Of a stretch of DNA of 64,000 nucleotides, positions 24,965 to 33,624 are shown in pieces. The notes beneath the pieces were generated by a model. It had not been told where the DNA came from. It saw only the letters and a list, made by a program, of their open reading frames with translations, and did not search any database. Position numbers and translations under genes: made by a program. Position 1 is the first letter of the stretch. Each line of letters starts with the position of its first letter. The DNA lies in assembly GCF_016811915.1 (NCBI RefSeq), contig NZ_CP069127.1, forward strand, positions 4,790,001 to 4,854,000, in the 5' to 3' direction. The DNA comes from Brevibacillus choshinensis. GTDB lineage: Bacteria > Bacillota > Bacilli > Brevibacillales > Brevibacillaceae.

Positions 24965-25539
24965 AGATATGAAATAATGCCAGGCTCTAAATACTAGAGA
25001 CGGCTTCATGCTAACCCTTGCTTCTCGTAAACACGCTTGGTTCGGGCTTTAGTGGTGGGAAGGAAAAAGCAGAAAACGCTCAAGCTGGGTAGGGCCACAG
25101 CTCGGGGGTCATTCCTGGTCGGCTCCGCTTCAAAAGCGGAACCCGCGTCCAAGTGGCAGCTTCCGGGAGCATTTTCTTAGGTGGACGCTAAAGGCGGTTC
25201 CGCTTTTTCCACTCAGCCTGGGTCGTGTCCCTAATATCTTTCGCTTATTTCTCCTTTTTCCTCGGACCGGCTTTGTTGTTAGACGAACGAGGTTTGTTGG
25301 TCGCTCTTGATCCATGAGAGAACGAAGCGACTGTGGAGTCCCGCTCAGCGGAGCCATGAAGCCCGAGGCAACAGAATCGCTATCCATGATTAACCCTCGA
25401 AGCTGCGCGCCGTTTTGCGATTCCCTCGAGATTATGGCGCAGCGGACCGTCTACGCTTCCTGGCAGGACGTAGCCCGGAGCGCAGTATGGAAACAGGCTT
25501 CTCCCCACTTCGGATACTTAGGACGTTTGCCCCTACTAT
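24965..25539. other. 575-base non-coding stretch with nested long-range complementary segments
   Basis: The stretch lies between convergent genes and carries no convincing coding frame. GGCTCCGCT at 25121-25129 is exactly complementary to AGCGGAGCC at 25347-25355. Nested inside, AGCGGAACC at 25135-25143 is complementary to GGTTCCGCT at 25196-25204, with GCGTCCA (25145-25151) pairing TGGACGC (25182-25188) further in. The first and second segments can also pair locally (8 of 9). It could be a structured RNA or a dispersed palindromic repeat unit. Confidence 0.5.
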
Positions 25540-26652
25540 TTATTTCCCGAGATGTTCCGGATTCAGCCCCAGCAGTGCCTCATGAACAAAGAGCCCGTCT
25601 TTGCGGATCAGTCTGTCGTCAAACCAAATTTCGCCGCCCCCGTACTCTGGCCGCTGGATGGAGATCAAATCCCAGTGGATCGTGCTCTTGTTTCCATTGT
25701 CCGCCTCTTCGTAGGCCTGGCCTGGCGTCAGATGGAAGCTGCCTGCAATCTTTTCGTCGAACAGGGTGTCTCCCATCGGATGGAGGATGTGCGGGTGAAA
25801 AGCGATGGCAAACTCCCCGATGTAGCGGGCCCCTTCGTCACTGTCCAATATTTGATTCAGTCTTTCCGTATGATTGGCTGTTGCCTCCACGATTTTGCCT
25901 TCTCGGAAGACAAACCGGACATTTTCAAACAATGTCCCTTTATATTGACTCGGTGTGTTGTAGCTGATGGTCCCCTCGATGGAGTCACGCACGGGAGATG
26001 TATACACCTCGCCGTCCGGCATGTTGCGCTTGCCTACCGCCGTTCTCGTTTTGATCCCCTTGATCGAAAACGAAAGATCCGTCCCCGGGCTGACGATCCG
26101 GACTCGATCCGTCTGTTCCATCAGCTCATAGAGCGGCTGACATGCTTTCGCCATTTTCCGGTAATCGAATGCGCACACGTCAAAATAAAAGTCTTCAAAC
26201 GCCTCGGTGGACATATTTGCCTTTTGGGCCAAGGCAGACGTCGGGTAGTTGATGCGCATCCCTTTGACTTTGTTATCGATATGATGGGAAATTTGCCGAT
26301 AAGCTCGCGCGTACATGCGATTCTTTTCTTCCGGCACATCCCGCATTTCGCTGCCGTTGGTCTCTCCGTGAATGCCGATGTAGCCCTGCATCCCCATCCA
26401 CATTTCTTCTTCCCAGCGGACCAATTGGGCGAGCTGCGATTCCGTCAGTCCCTTCAGCCATTCCCGTTGCACCTTGGGTCGCACATAACGCAAGTGAGGA
26501 TAGGCTCCTTTTGCATACAGCTGCTTGACCAGCTCGGCTGCCAGTGCCTCTCCTTCGTCGTATACCATGAGCATGATATTCTCTCCAGGCTGCACATCCA
26601 GACTGTAATCCAGCAGATTGCTCGCAATCTTGCCAATGCGTTCGTCTCTCAT
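25540..26652 (-). CDS. M29-family metalloaminopeptidase
   Basis: The 370-residue protein matches the thermophilic aminopeptidase (AmpS/PepS/AmpT) family. Key segments are GENIMLMVYDEGEALAAELV near the start, RNMPDGEVYTSPVRDSIEG near residue 210 with a Glu ligand, YIGEFAIAFHPHI near 278 with Glu and His, and KSTIHWDLISI near 330 with His-Trp-Asp. It removes N-terminal residues from peptides using a two-metal centre in the cytoplasm. No operon partner is evident. Confidence 0.9.
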   Translation of the reverse strand: MRDERIGKIASNLLDYSLDVQPGENIMLMVYDEGEALAAELVKQLYAKGAYPHLRYVRPKVQREWLKGLTESQLAQLVRWEEEMWMGMQGYIGIHGETNGSEMRDVPEEKNRMYARAYRQISHHIDNKVKGMRINYPTSALAQKANMSTEAFEDFYFDVCAFDYRKMAKACQPLYELMEQTDRVRIVSPGTDLSFSIKGIKTRTAVGKRNMPDGEVYTSPVRDSIEGTISYNTPSQYKGTLFENVRFVFREGKIVEATANHTERLNQILDSDEGARYIGEFAIAFHPHILHPMGDTLFDEKIAGSFHLTPGQAYEEADNGNKSTIHWDLISIQRPEYGGGEIWFDDRLIRKDGLFVHEALLGLNPEHLGK

Positions 26653-26723
26653 TCCTTTTCGCCTCTTTCCTCATTTCTCGGATCTTCTGGTAGAATAGCT
26701 TCCTTTTGTCAGAGGAATATCAA

Positions 26724-26756
26724 GGCAAAAAAAAAACGGCCAAAAAGCTGGCTCGC
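26724..26756 (-). terminator. possible intrinsic terminator
   Basis: On the minus strand a short GCCA/TGGC stem precedes a run of about ten T, 20 bases after the stop of the membrane protein gene at 26776. The stem is short, so the call rests mainly on the T-run. Confidence 0.45.
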
Positions 26757-26775
26757 ATGAGTACCTGTCAGGTTG

Positions 26776-27243
26776 TTATTCGCGAAAAACCGTTGAATGA
26801 GAGGCATGTCTGCCCTGTATGACTTGCCTGGCATGCTTATACACCAAAAAGCATGTGCTTCCCGCGATGACGACCAGGGCGACTGCGGATAGGGCCACTG
26901 TCTCCAGCGAGGGCTGCAATCGCTGATGATCCACCCGATACATCCAAACAAACACGATTTCATACAGAATGAAATGTGAACTGACCGTCCAAAGCAGCGC
27001 TCTCCCCCACAGCTTCCGCTTGCTTGACCACACAGCGTCTTGCTTCCCTGCGCTCTTTTTCAAGCGTGCCAGATAGGAGCTAACCACAAGTGGGCTCGCC
27101 AGCAAATATCCATACACGATCAAGGCCAACGACGCTTGCTGATTGAGAATGTCCATTACCTTTGGGATGACGACCAGTCCGAAAGGCGTCATCAACAGCG
27201 TCACCAAATACATTTGGAGCGAAAACAGAAACGCCTCAAACAT
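26776..27243 (-). CDS. four-helix membrane protein, unknown function
   Basis: The 155-residue product has about four hydrophobic segments (YLVTLLMTPFGLVVIPKVM, LIVYGYLLASPLVVSSYL, WTVSSHFILYEIVFVWMY, VALSAVALVVIAGSTCFLVY) separated by a basic loop (RLKKSAGKQDAVWSSKRKLW). No family is recognised. It stands alone; the 280 bases upstream (27244-27525) contain only the inverted repeat at 27478-27512. Confidence 0.6.
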   Translation of the reverse strand: MFEAFLFSLQMYLVTLLMTPFGLVVIPKVMDILNQQASLALIVYGYLLASPLVVSSYLARLKKSAGKQDAVWSSKRKLWGRALLWTVSSHFILYEIVFVWMYRVDHQRLQPSLETVALSAVALVVIAGSTCFLVYKHARQVIQGRHASHSTVFRE

Positions 27244-27477
27244 ACATTTGCTCGTCCCCTTCCCTCTCGCATGAAATGGATGCTTTCCTTACTAAGGTAG
27301 CAAACTGACGTGAAAAGCGAGACTAACCAAAGTTAAGTTTTCTGTAAATTCCCCATTTCGTAAAGCAAGCCCGACAGATGACTACCATTTTCATTATATA
27401 GAAGTCAATCTCGTTGCTCGTCTCAATTCCGTCTCAATGTTTCCATCTCCACTTCATTGTAGGCACTGGAATGCAGA

Positions 27478-27512
27478 CAGGCCCGGATCTGCAAACGCAA
27501 AATCCGGACCTG
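27478..27512. repeat. strong GC-rich inverted repeat after the first MgtC gene
   Basis: CAGGCCCGGAT and ATCCGGACCTG pair at ten of eleven positions around a 13-base loop, 14 bases beyond the MgtC/SapB stop. There is no T-run on the minus strand, but TTTTTCTTT follows a few bases later on the plus strand. It probably ends or stabilises the MgtC message. Confidence 0.5.
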
Positions 27513-27525
27513 CCGCCTTTTTCTT

Positions 27526-28047
27526 TCAACTTACCCCTTGCTGCTTCACTGAATTTGGTTTTTCGCTGTTTTCCACACGCCGATGCTGCACCTCTTCAAA
27601 GCGCTGGCTGATCCTCGCCAACGCGAAGGAAACGAAAACGGAGAAGATCACGATCCCGTAGAATCCGGCACCGATTCCGATTCCGATACCGCCTGCGAAA
27701 AAAATCATGGCAGCAGAAGTCAAGCCTTTTACCTGCAAGCCATCCTTCAAGATTACGCCCGCTCCCAGAAAACCGAGCCCTGTCACGATCTGAGCAGCCA
27801 GACGCATCGGATCCATCATCGTCCCGCTATTCGGAGAGCTGTACATCTTTGTGCTGTAAATGGAGACCAGCGTAATCAGCGTGCAGGCGACAGAAACGTA
27901 CATGTACGTCTTTAACCCTGCCGGCTTGTTGCGATGGGAGCGATCCCACCCGATAAACAATCCGAGGAATGCGCTGACAACCACACGGATGTACATCTCC
28001 AGATTCATGAAGACATGCTGTTCGTAAATGACATTCAGATATTCCAT
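27526..28047 (-). CDS. MgtC/SapB family membrane protein, first paralogue
   Basis: The 173-residue protein has the MgtC/SapB core: LGLFIGWDRSHRNKPAGLKT, then TYMYVSVACTLITLVSIY, MDPMRLAAQIVTGLGFLGAG, VILKDGLQVKGLTSAAM and a glycine-rich last helix GGIGIGIGAGFYGIVIFSV. The family has about five membrane spans and is linked to magnesium stress and intracellular survival, though its biochemical action is unclear. The ATG at 28047 is preferred; a GTG three codons upstream overlaps the AAGGTG site. A close paralogue is at 34243-34746, with a conserved leader upstream of each. Confidence 0.88.
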   Translation of the reverse strand: MEYLNVIYEQHVFMNLEMYIRVVVSAFLGLFIGWDRSHRNKPAGLKTYMYVSVACTLITLVSIYSTKMYSSPNSGTMMDPMRLAAQIVTGLGFLGAGVILKDGLQVKGLTSAAMIFFAGGIGIGIGAGFYGIVIFSVFVSFALARISQRFEEVQHRRVENSEKPNSVKQQGVS

Positions 28048-28087
28048 CCCACGCACCTTCTTTTTGCGATAGAGACATTATATGCGG
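28048..28087 (-). promoter_or_regulatory. conserved leader and -10 of the first mgtC-like gene
   Basis: CGATAGAGACATT followed by A and TATGCGG (28067-28087, plus strand) recurs almost exactly upstream of the second mgtC-like gene at 34767-34787. On the minus strand it reads ...CCGCATATAATGTCTC..., giving a perfect TATAAT. It overlaps the last codons of the MFS gene here. Confidence 0.6.
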
Positions 28088-29373
28088 TCGCTCGTTGAAT
28101 AGACCGGTGGAATTGAGCTTGGAACAAACAAAGCAGATACCAGAGAGATCGCTCCGATCACAATGAGGAAGATTCCTACTGGCAACCATGAGCCGTTGAA
28201 GGAGTGAATGAGCGCTGTCGCGATCAATGGCGCCATGCCCCCTGCCAACGCCGCGCCTACCTGATAGCCTATCGAAATCCCGGTGTATCTCACCCGGGTG
28301 CCGAACATGTCAGAGACCAGCGTCCCCATCACCGCGGTAATCACACCCCACAGCCCCATCCCCAGAACAGTCGCCAGCGTCAGCGTAAAGACGGACTGGT
28401 AAGAGAGCAGGTGAAAATAAGGAAAGGCGAAGAGAATCATGCCTGACGTGCCCAGAATGAAGATCCGCTTGCGGCCGATCCTGTCTGCGAGAATTCCCGT
28501 GAAAGGAATGACAAAAGCCGAAAACAAAGTCCCCAGTGTCACCGCATTCAATACCGATACTTTATCCATATGCAGCTGTCCCGTCGCGTAGGAAATGACA
28601 AACGTCGCGAAAATATAAAACGGAGCCGATTCGACCAGCTTGACCCCGATCGTCAACAGCACTTCCTTTCGATAATGACGGAAGGTCTCTGCCAAAGGAA
28701 ATTTGGATACATTGCCGCTTTCCTTGATCTCCTGAAAATCCGGAGTCTCTTCCAAACCGCGTCGAATCCATAAGCCGACGAATACCAGAACCACGCTGAG
28801 TAGAAACGGAACACGCCAGCCCCAAGACATAAACTGCTGCTCCGGAAGCAGCCCCATGATCGATACGGTCACCGTTCCGAGCAGCATGCCGACAGCCGAT
28901 CCCATCATGGGAATACTGCCGCCAAAACCCCTCTTGTTTTTCGGTGAATATTCCACGGCCAGCAGCAATGCCCCTCCCCATTCTCCGCCGATCCCGATTC
29001 CTTGAACCAGACGAAGCAGCACAAGCAGAATGGGAGCCCAGATGCCGATGGTTTCATAATTAGGCAAACACCCGATCAAAACGGTCGACAATCCCATCAA
29101 AGCCAGCGTCAAAACCAACGTTTTTTTGCGGCCGATCCTGTCGCCGATATGACTGAAAATAATGCCGCCGAGCGGTCTGAAAAAATACGGGATACCAAAC
29201 GAAGCGTAAGCCAGGAGCAACCCTGCAAAGGAATCGAGCGTAGGGAAAAAGAGTTTGCCAAAGACAAGTGATGCCATCGTTCCAAACAGCAAGTAATCGT
29301 AATACTCAATGGAACTGCCAATCAGACTCGCTACTAAAGCTCTTCTCGTTGTTGCTGCCTGCTTTTGCTTCAT
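28078..29373 (-). CDS. MFS transporter, metabolite:H+ symporter type
   Basis: The 431-residue protein has twelve predicted membrane helices and the MHS-type signature: SLIGSSIEYYDYLLFGTMAS in helix 1, SHIGDRIGRKKTLVLTLAL in the helix 2-3 loop, and VQGIGIGGEWGGALLLAVEY in helix 4-5. This subfamily moves organic acids, shikimate, proline or betaine with protons. The ATG at 29373 follows GAGGAGGAG. It is divergent from the saccharopine-dehydrogenase-like gene and may carry that pathway's substrate. Confidence 0.87.
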   Translation of the reverse strand: MKQKQAATTRRALVASLIGSSIEYYDYLLFGTMASLVFGKLFFPTLDSFAGLLLAYASFGIPYFFRPLGGIIFSHIGDRIGRKKTLVLTLALMGLSTVLIGCLPNYETIGIWAPILLVLLRLVQGIGIGGEWGGALLLAVEYSPKNKRGFGGSIPMMGSAVGMLLGTVTVSIMGLLPEQQFMSWGWRVPFLLSVVLVFVGLWIRRGLEETPDFQEIKESGNVSKFPLAETFRHYRKEVLLTIGVKLVESAPFYIFATFVISYATGQLHMDKVSVLNAVTLGTLFSAFVIPFTGILADRIGRKRIFILGTSGMILFAFPYFHLLSYQSVFTLTLATVLGMGLWGVITAVMGTLVSDMFGTRVRYTGISIGYQVGAALAGGMAPLIATALIHSFNGSWLPVGIFLIVIGAISLVSALFVPSSIPPVYSTSDRI

Positions 29374-29672
29374 GATCACTCCTCCTCTGCCTGATGGCAG
29401 TCCTCTTTATTCACATTTCCATAAATTGAATTTTCTAAATTTTACACCTTCTCTCCATTTTATGTCCATAGTTTTGTTGTGTTTTATTGTTATTGGTTTT
29501 AAAAACCGAATTTCATTGTTGCTTTTACTTTTGATAACCACAAAACAAACTATATACAAATTAAACACACTAAATTTACACAACTAATTACACACAAAAC
29601 AAAACGTGTGTTATACTTGATACCAGGCATCAGAATGTTCAGAAAACAATTCCTTTTGGAGGGTGATTGGTC
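29374..29672. promoter_or_regulatory. AT-rich divergent regulatory region
   Basis: This 299-base gap separates the MFS gene (minus) and the saccharopine-dehydrogenase-like gene (plus). A TATACT at 29612-29617 is a likely -10 for the plus gene. Around 29535-29603 lies a low-G run with repeated ACACA and CTAA(A)TT elements; TTTACACAAC-TAATTA-CACACAAA here closely resembles the plus-strand sequence at the AEP operon promoter near 59880-59905. Confidence 0.5.
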
Positions 29673-30857
29673 GTGAAAGTACTTTGCTTGGGTGGAGCCG
29701 GGAGAATTTGCAGGGAATCGATTCTCGATCTGGTGCAGTATTCCAGCTTTGAAAAGATCACGGTCGCTGATTTTAATGAAAAGGAAGGCCGAGCCATCGT
29801 GGAGGCGTTGAACGATCCACGTGTCGACTTTGTTCAGATCAACGTCCGCGACCACGAGGATACCGTGGGCAAGATGAAGGGGTACGACATCGTCATGGAT
29901 GGAACGACAATCACGTTGAACGGTTTATCGACCGCGTGCATCGCGGAGGCAGGCTGCCACGGGATTAATCTGAATGGCTTTGGTGCTGAAAATGCCTACC
30001 ATGAGCTGTTTCAAAAGCATAACAAGACGTGCGTTCCCGGATTTGGCATGACCCCCGGCGTCACGCAGATGATGGCCATGCACGCAGCAGATCAGCTGGA
30101 TACCGTCGAGTCAGTCCGCGTCAGCCATGGCGCATTTCGCCCGATTGCTTTCTCACGCTCCATCACCGAGACGACCACGTATGAGTACGATCCCCTCTTG
30201 CCTGGCCGCGTCATCTATGAAAACGGCGAATTCGTGCAAGTCCCTCCCTTTGCGCGACCGCGAGAAATCGTTTTGCCTGAACCTTATGGAAAAACCGTCC
30301 AGTACATAATCCCCCACGCTGAAACCAAAACGCTGGCGACCGCACTCGCCCATAAAAACGTCCAGCTCATCGAGGTCCGCGGCACGTGGCCGGCGAAAAA
30401 CATGCAGCTGGTCCGAGCTCTCTACGATTGGGGCTTCATGCGGAATGATCCGATTACGGTCAATGGCAAGGAAATCGGGATTCTGGATTGCATCAGCGAG
30501 TATTTATTCCACTCTACGGAAGGTCAGGAAACGGAGCTGTACGGCTATTCCTTGCACGTAGAAGTCATTGGTGTCAAAGACGGGCGGCGCGTGCAGCACG
30601 TGCTCTATCACACGCACCCTGCCTCGGATGGCTCTGTTGAAGGCTGGGAAAAGCTGCGCGCCTATACCCGCAATGTCGGAATCCCGATGGCCATCGCAAC
30701 GGAATTGATCGCAAAAGGCCAGGTCAAAAAAACCGGGGTCCTCATACCCGAAGAGGCGTTTGAACCAGCAGAAATCTTCGCTGAGCTGGAGAAACGGGGA
30801 ATATTCATGCACGAAGAGATTACCCTGCTCGATGAATCGGTGCAGGCTGCCAGATAG
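29673..30857 (+). CDS. saccharopine dehydrogenase-like oxidoreductase
   Basis: The 394-residue protein has an N-terminal Rossmann motif KVLCLGGAGRICRESILDLV, then ITVADFNEKEG and DGTTITLNGLSTACIAEAG, followed by the catalytic domain typical of saccharopine dehydrogenase/carboxynorspermidine synthase relatives (CVPGFGMTPGVTQMMAMHAA). Such enzymes join or split an amino acid and a keto acid or aldehyde by NAD(P)H-linked reductive amination. The substrate is not evident. The GTG at 29673 is nine bases after GGAGGG; a TTG two codons earlier is also possible. It is divergent from the MFS carrier and ends in a shared terminator. Confidence 0.8.
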   Translation: MKVLCLGGAGRICRESILDLVQYSSFEKITVADFNEKEGRAIVEALNDPRVDFVQINVRDHEDTVGKMKGYDIVMDGTTITLNGLSTACIAEAGCHGINLNGFGAENAYHELFQKHNKTCVPGFGMTPGVTQMMAMHAADQLDTVESVRVSHGAFRPIAFSRSITETTTYEYDPLLPGRVIYENGEFVQVPPFARPREIVLPEPYGKTVQYIIPHAETKTLATALAHKNVQLIEVRGTWPAKNMQLVRALYDWGFMRNDPITVNGKEIGILDCISEYLFHSTEGQETELYGYSLHVEVIGVKDGRRVQHVLYHTHPASDGSVEGWEKLRAYTRNVGIPMAIATELIAKGQVKKTGVLIPEEAFEPAEIFAELEKRGIFMHEEITLLDESVQAAR

Positions 30858-30872
30858 CACGTCAAAGCCAAA

Positions 30873-30908
30873 AAGGTACCCCATTCCTACGGATGGAGTA
30901 CCTTTATT
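30873..30908. terminator. bidirectional intrinsic terminator
   Basis: AAGGTAC and GTACCTT, extended inside by CCAT/ATGG, form a hairpin with AAAAA on the left and TTTATTAG on the right. It separates convergent genes ending at 30857 and 30911. Confidence 0.75.
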
Positions 30909-30910
30909 AG

Positions 30911-31690
30911 TTAACGAACCTGAAAGGAAACCTCGCCCATTTTGGCATAGCTGGCTGTAACATGATCCCCTTTTTTCAGCATGACGGCCTCCGTCATCGC
31001 TCCCGATAGGATCATCGAGCCTTTTGCCAATTTCCCCATTCCATGGCTGTATCGCATATTTGCCAGCATCGCAACCGAAATGGCCGGATTCCCTAAAACA
31101 GCCGCGCCTACCCCTTCTGCCCGCTGCTCGCCATTTGTGCACAAGGTTACGCCAATGGAATCGAGCTCGAATGCATCGGGACGAAATCTTCTATTTCCGA
31201 AAACGACTCCTGCGGCTGAGGTATTATCCGCAATGACGTCTGGCAGCTTGAATACAAAATCGGCAAACCGGCTGTCGATGATTTCCAGAGCAGGTACGAT
31301 CCATTCCGTTTTTGCCAGTACTTCTTCCATGGTGACGTCCGGACCTTCCAGATCCTCTGCCAGAATGAAAGCAATTTCCGCTTCCACCTTTGGATGAATG
31401 AATTCCTCCAGCCTTACTTCTCCTTCATCTGGAACCTCCATCCGGTCAAAGACATAGCCATAGATCGGCTCATCCACATTCATCTGCTTCATTTTTGCCT
31501 GGCTCGTAATCCCCATTTTATAAGCGAGGATTGCTTGCCCTTGTTCCTTTTTCAGTCTTACAAGCTCTCTTTGCACCTGATATCCCATGGCGATATCAAA
31601 CTCAGGATAAGCGTCCGTCAAACACGAGATCGCCTTGTGATCTTCCTCCGCCTTCCGCAAAGACTCTGCCAGTTTTCTGCAGTCAAGCAC
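30911..31690 (-). CDS. 2-keto-4-pentenoate hydratase / 4-oxalocrotonate decarboxylase family enzyme
   Basis: The 259-residue protein belongs to the MhpD/DmpH branch of the fumarylacetoacetase superfamily. Features are YKMGITSQAKMKQMNVDEPI near residue 60, HPKVEAEIAFILAEDLEGPD with the metal-binding Glu pair, and ALEIIDSRFADFVFKLPDVI. It either hydrates 2-hydroxypentadienoate or decarboxylates 2-oxo-hexenedioate in meta-cleavage pathways. The GTG at 31690 lies eight bases after GGAGG; a TTG two codons earlier is too close. The tautomerase gene 48 bases upstream belongs to the same pathway. Confidence 0.87.
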   Translation of the reverse strand: MLDCRKLAESLRKAEEDHKAISCLTDAYPEFDIAMGYQVQRELVRLKKEQGQAILAYKMGITSQAKMKQMNVDEPIYGYVFDRMEVPDEGEVRLEEFIHPKVEAEIAFILAEDLEGPDVTMEEVLAKTEWIVPALEIIDSRFADFVFKLPDVIADNTSAAGVVFGNRRFRPDAFELDSIGVTLCTNGEQRAEGVGAAVLGNPAISVAMLANMRYSHGMGKLAKGSMILSGAMTEAVMLKKGDHVTASYAKMGEVSFQVR

Positions 31691-31738
31691 GTACAATGCC
31701 TCCGATCAAATGCTCCGCGATGATACGGCCACCGCTTC

Positions 31739-31924
31739 TCACATTTCGCTTTTTAACCGATCGCCTACCGCAAAACGATTGGGGGGTACCTCGTTTACGA
31801 TGACTCGAATGCTGGACAAAGGGGCTCCCAGCGATTCATGAACCGTACGCGCAACATTGCGCATGCATTGTTCGACGGTTTCCTGGTCTCTGCCTTCCAG
31901 CATCGTAATTTGTATGATAGGCAT
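31739..31924 (-). CDS. 4-oxalocrotonate tautomerase family protein
   Basis: The 61-residue protein starts MPIIQITMLEGRDQE, so Met removal exposes the catalytic Pro1 of 4-oxalocrotonate tautomerases. Arg residues near 11 and 39 (SSIRVIVNEVPPNRFAVGD) fit the active site. It ketonises 2-hydroxymuconate-type dienols and works as a hexamer. The ATG at 31924 is chosen because the earlier ATG is too close to GGAGGA and would bury the Pro. It is in one run with the hydratase and the LigB dioxygenase. Confidence 0.88.
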   Translation of the reverse strand: MPIIQITMLEGRDQETVEQCMRNVARTVHESLGAPLSSIRVIVNEVPPNRFAVGDRLKSEM

Positions 31925-31957
31925 GCTCATTCCTCCTCATTTGGCAGTCAGGCAGCT

Positions 31958-32740
31958 TCATCCGAACTGCCAGACGCTGTGGCTCAGGTTGCCATATCGG
32001 TAGCTGCGGTGCACCAGTTTTGCTGTCTGCCCGTCATCTGCGGCCCCCATCGCATAGAAAAGGGGGACGAAGTGCTCGTTGCCATAGGGTGGCACAGCCT
32101 GACTAGCATAGGGAGCTTCTGACTCGTACGTAAAGAGCGACGCTGTATCCCAATCCTGCAAACGGCTTTCCAGCCATTCATCAAACCCTAGCGCCCATGC
32201 ATCGACTTGGCCCTCATCCTCTGCCCACTTTAAAGCCCTGAGATTATGGACAGTCCCTCCACTGCCGATGATCAGGACATCTTTCTCCCTCAACTCTGCA
32301 AGCGACTTCCCGATTTGATACTGCTCCTCGGGGGTGAGCTTCGGATTGACTGACATGGCAATGACCGGTACGTCTACCTCGGGATATAGCATCCTGAGGA
32401 CAACCCAAGCTCCATGATCCAGGCCTCGTTTGGTTTCCACATCAAACGGGATTCCCTGCTTCGTGAACAAGTCTTTGATGTCCTCGGTGATGGTCTGGCT
32501 ACCTCGTGCTGGATATTGGATTCGATACAAGGCTTCGGGAAAACCGCCAAAATCGTAAATGGTCTCATACGTATCGACATCACTGACTCGCTGCACCGCT
32601 GATTCCCAGTGAGCGGAGAACAAGACAATCGCTTTTGGTCTTGGCAAAGTACGACCCAATGTCCCTAGAAACTGCGTGTATGGATTATCCTCGATCGCGA
32701 GCAGCGGTGCTCCGTGCGCGATGAAAAAAGACGGTATCAT
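31958..32740 (-). CDS. LigB-type extradiol dioxygenase (DODA/YgiD-like)
   Basis: The 260-residue protein matches class III ring-opening dioxygenases of the YgiD/4,5-DOPA dioxygenase type: FFIAHGAPLLAIEDNPY at the N-terminus, VLFSAHWESAVQ near residue 40, RGLDHGAWVVLRMLYP near 107 and NEHFVPLFYAMGA near 220 provide the His ligands and acid-base residues. Metal is Fe(II) or Zn. It cleaves a catechol-like ring outside the diol, giving the yellow semialdehyde type of product on which the neighbouring tautomerase and hydratase would act. Confidence 0.87.
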   Translation of the reverse strand: MIPSFFIAHGAPLLAIEDNPYTQFLGTLGRTLPRPKAIVLFSAHWESAVQRVSDVDTYETIYDFGGFPEALYRIQYPARGSQTITEDIKDLFTKQGIPFDVETKRGLDHGAWVVLRMLYPEVDVPVIAMSVNPKLTPEEQYQIGKSLAELREKDVLIIGSGGTVHNLRALKWAEDEGQVDAWALGFDEWLESRLQDWDTASLFTYESEAPYASQAVPPYGNEHFVPLFYAMGAADDGQTAKLVHRSYRYGNLSHSVWQFG

Positions 32741-32770
32741 GTTCGCTTCCTCCCTTGTTCTTCTCTCTCG

Positions 32771-33415
32771 TTACTTTTGGAGATCATCAAGCAGCCACTT
32801 CGTAAAATCCTGTTGGTTTTGCATCGAAACGGTGTGCCCTTCCTGATACGTATGGAAGGTGACAGCGGCGCCCAGGCTTTGGTAAAACGCGTTGCTTTCA
32901 ACTCCCCATTCATAGGGTAGAATGCCGTCATATTCCCCATGCGACAGAAAGACGGAAAGCTGATCGACAGCCTGTTTGTCGTATTCCTCCTTGACGAAAC
33001 CCGGAATGTATCCGCTGAGGGCCACAATTCCTTTGATGCGATTCCCCAGAGTCAAGCCGAGCGTCTTGGCGAGGATCGCGCCTTGGCTGAAGCCGAGCAA
33101 GTACAAGCGGCTGCGATCGAGCGGGTACTGCTCTATTGCATAGTCAATAAAGCTGGTCAGATTTTGTACGGCTAGATCAAAGACTTCCCGATGCGGTTTG
33201 CCATACCCTTGAATGGTAAAGAAGGCATACCCTGGCGGCTGCGGCAAATGACCGCGAATGCTGAAAATGTAGAAGCGGTCCTCCAAGCCGTCGACGAGGG
33301 ACAGCATGTTTTGTTCATTGCTCCCGATCCCATGCATCAAAAATAGGGCAGGGTAGACTTGACCGGGTTCGATTTGCTTGGGACGGCGAAGCTCATGCAC
33401 CATAGGTGAATTCAT
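32771..33415 (-). CDS. phospholipase/carboxylesterase-family alpha/beta hydrolase
   Basis: The 214-residue protein has the oxyanion segment LFLMHGIGSNEQNML, the nucleophile elbow LGFSQGAILAK near residue 105, an Asp in SHGEYDGILPYEW near 157 and a His in YQEGHTVSMQNQQ near 190, forming a Ser-Asp-His triad. It is of the YpfH/carboxylesterase type with unknown ester substrate. The ATG at 33415 is ten bases after AAGGAG. It appears to head the minus-strand aromatic mini-cluster, with the XRE-cupin regulator divergent. Confidence 0.85.
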   Translation of the reverse strand: MNSPMVHELRRPKQIEPGQVYPALFLMHGIGSNEQNMLSLVDGLEDRFYIFSIRGHLPQPPGYAFFTIQGYGKPHREVFDLAVQNLTSFIDYAIEQYPLDRSRLYLLGFSQGAILAKTLGLTLGNRIKGIVALSGYIPGFVKEEYDKQAVDQLSVFLSHGEYDGILPYEWGVESNAFYQSLGAAVTFHTYQEGHTVSMQNQQDFTKWLLDDLQK

Positions 33416-33486
33416 GGATCTCATTCTCCTTCACTTTGTTTCTTTATAAGAAATTAATATTCATATTAAAAAACTTTTAGATAAAA

Positions 33487-33521
33487 AAAAACGTCCTTGC
33501 ATGACTGTCTTTTGCGGACGA
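33487..33521 (-). terminator. terminator-like hairpin in the leader of the esterase-dioxygenase transcript
   Basis: On the minus strand CGTCCGCA and TGC-AA-GGACG form an eight-pair stem with a two-base bulge, enclosing a GAC/GTC inner stem and followed by nine T. It stands between the likely promoter (33545-33574) and the first gene start at 33415, as in an attenuator. Confidence 0.6.
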
Positions 33522-33544
33522 AGCGATTGATTTTGTTACGTCTT

Positions 33545-33574
33545 AAGATAACCATAATGGATATAGAGAGTCAA
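33545..33574 (-). promoter_or_regulatory. putative promoter of the esterase-dioxygenase operon
   Basis: On the minus strand TTGACT (33569-33574) and TATCTT (33545-33550) are 18 bases apart, with AT-rich flanks. The divergent XRE-cupin gene starts 51 bases to the right, so its product may bind here. Confidence 0.45.
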
Positions 33575-33624
33575 TGGTAATTTTGCTAATATAGATCTAT
33601 GTTTTTTATCAGGAAACTTTCGAG

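Noticed and set aside
25130-25387. 85-codon minus-strand and overlapping plus-strand frames in the 25 kb gap
   Set aside because: They have no ribosome binding site and low-complexity basic products; the sequence is better explained by base-pairing segments.
25552-26760. Plus-strand reading frame of 402 codons opposite the M29 aminopeptidase
   Set aside because: It is a shadow of a strongly recognised gene; its protein has no domain features.
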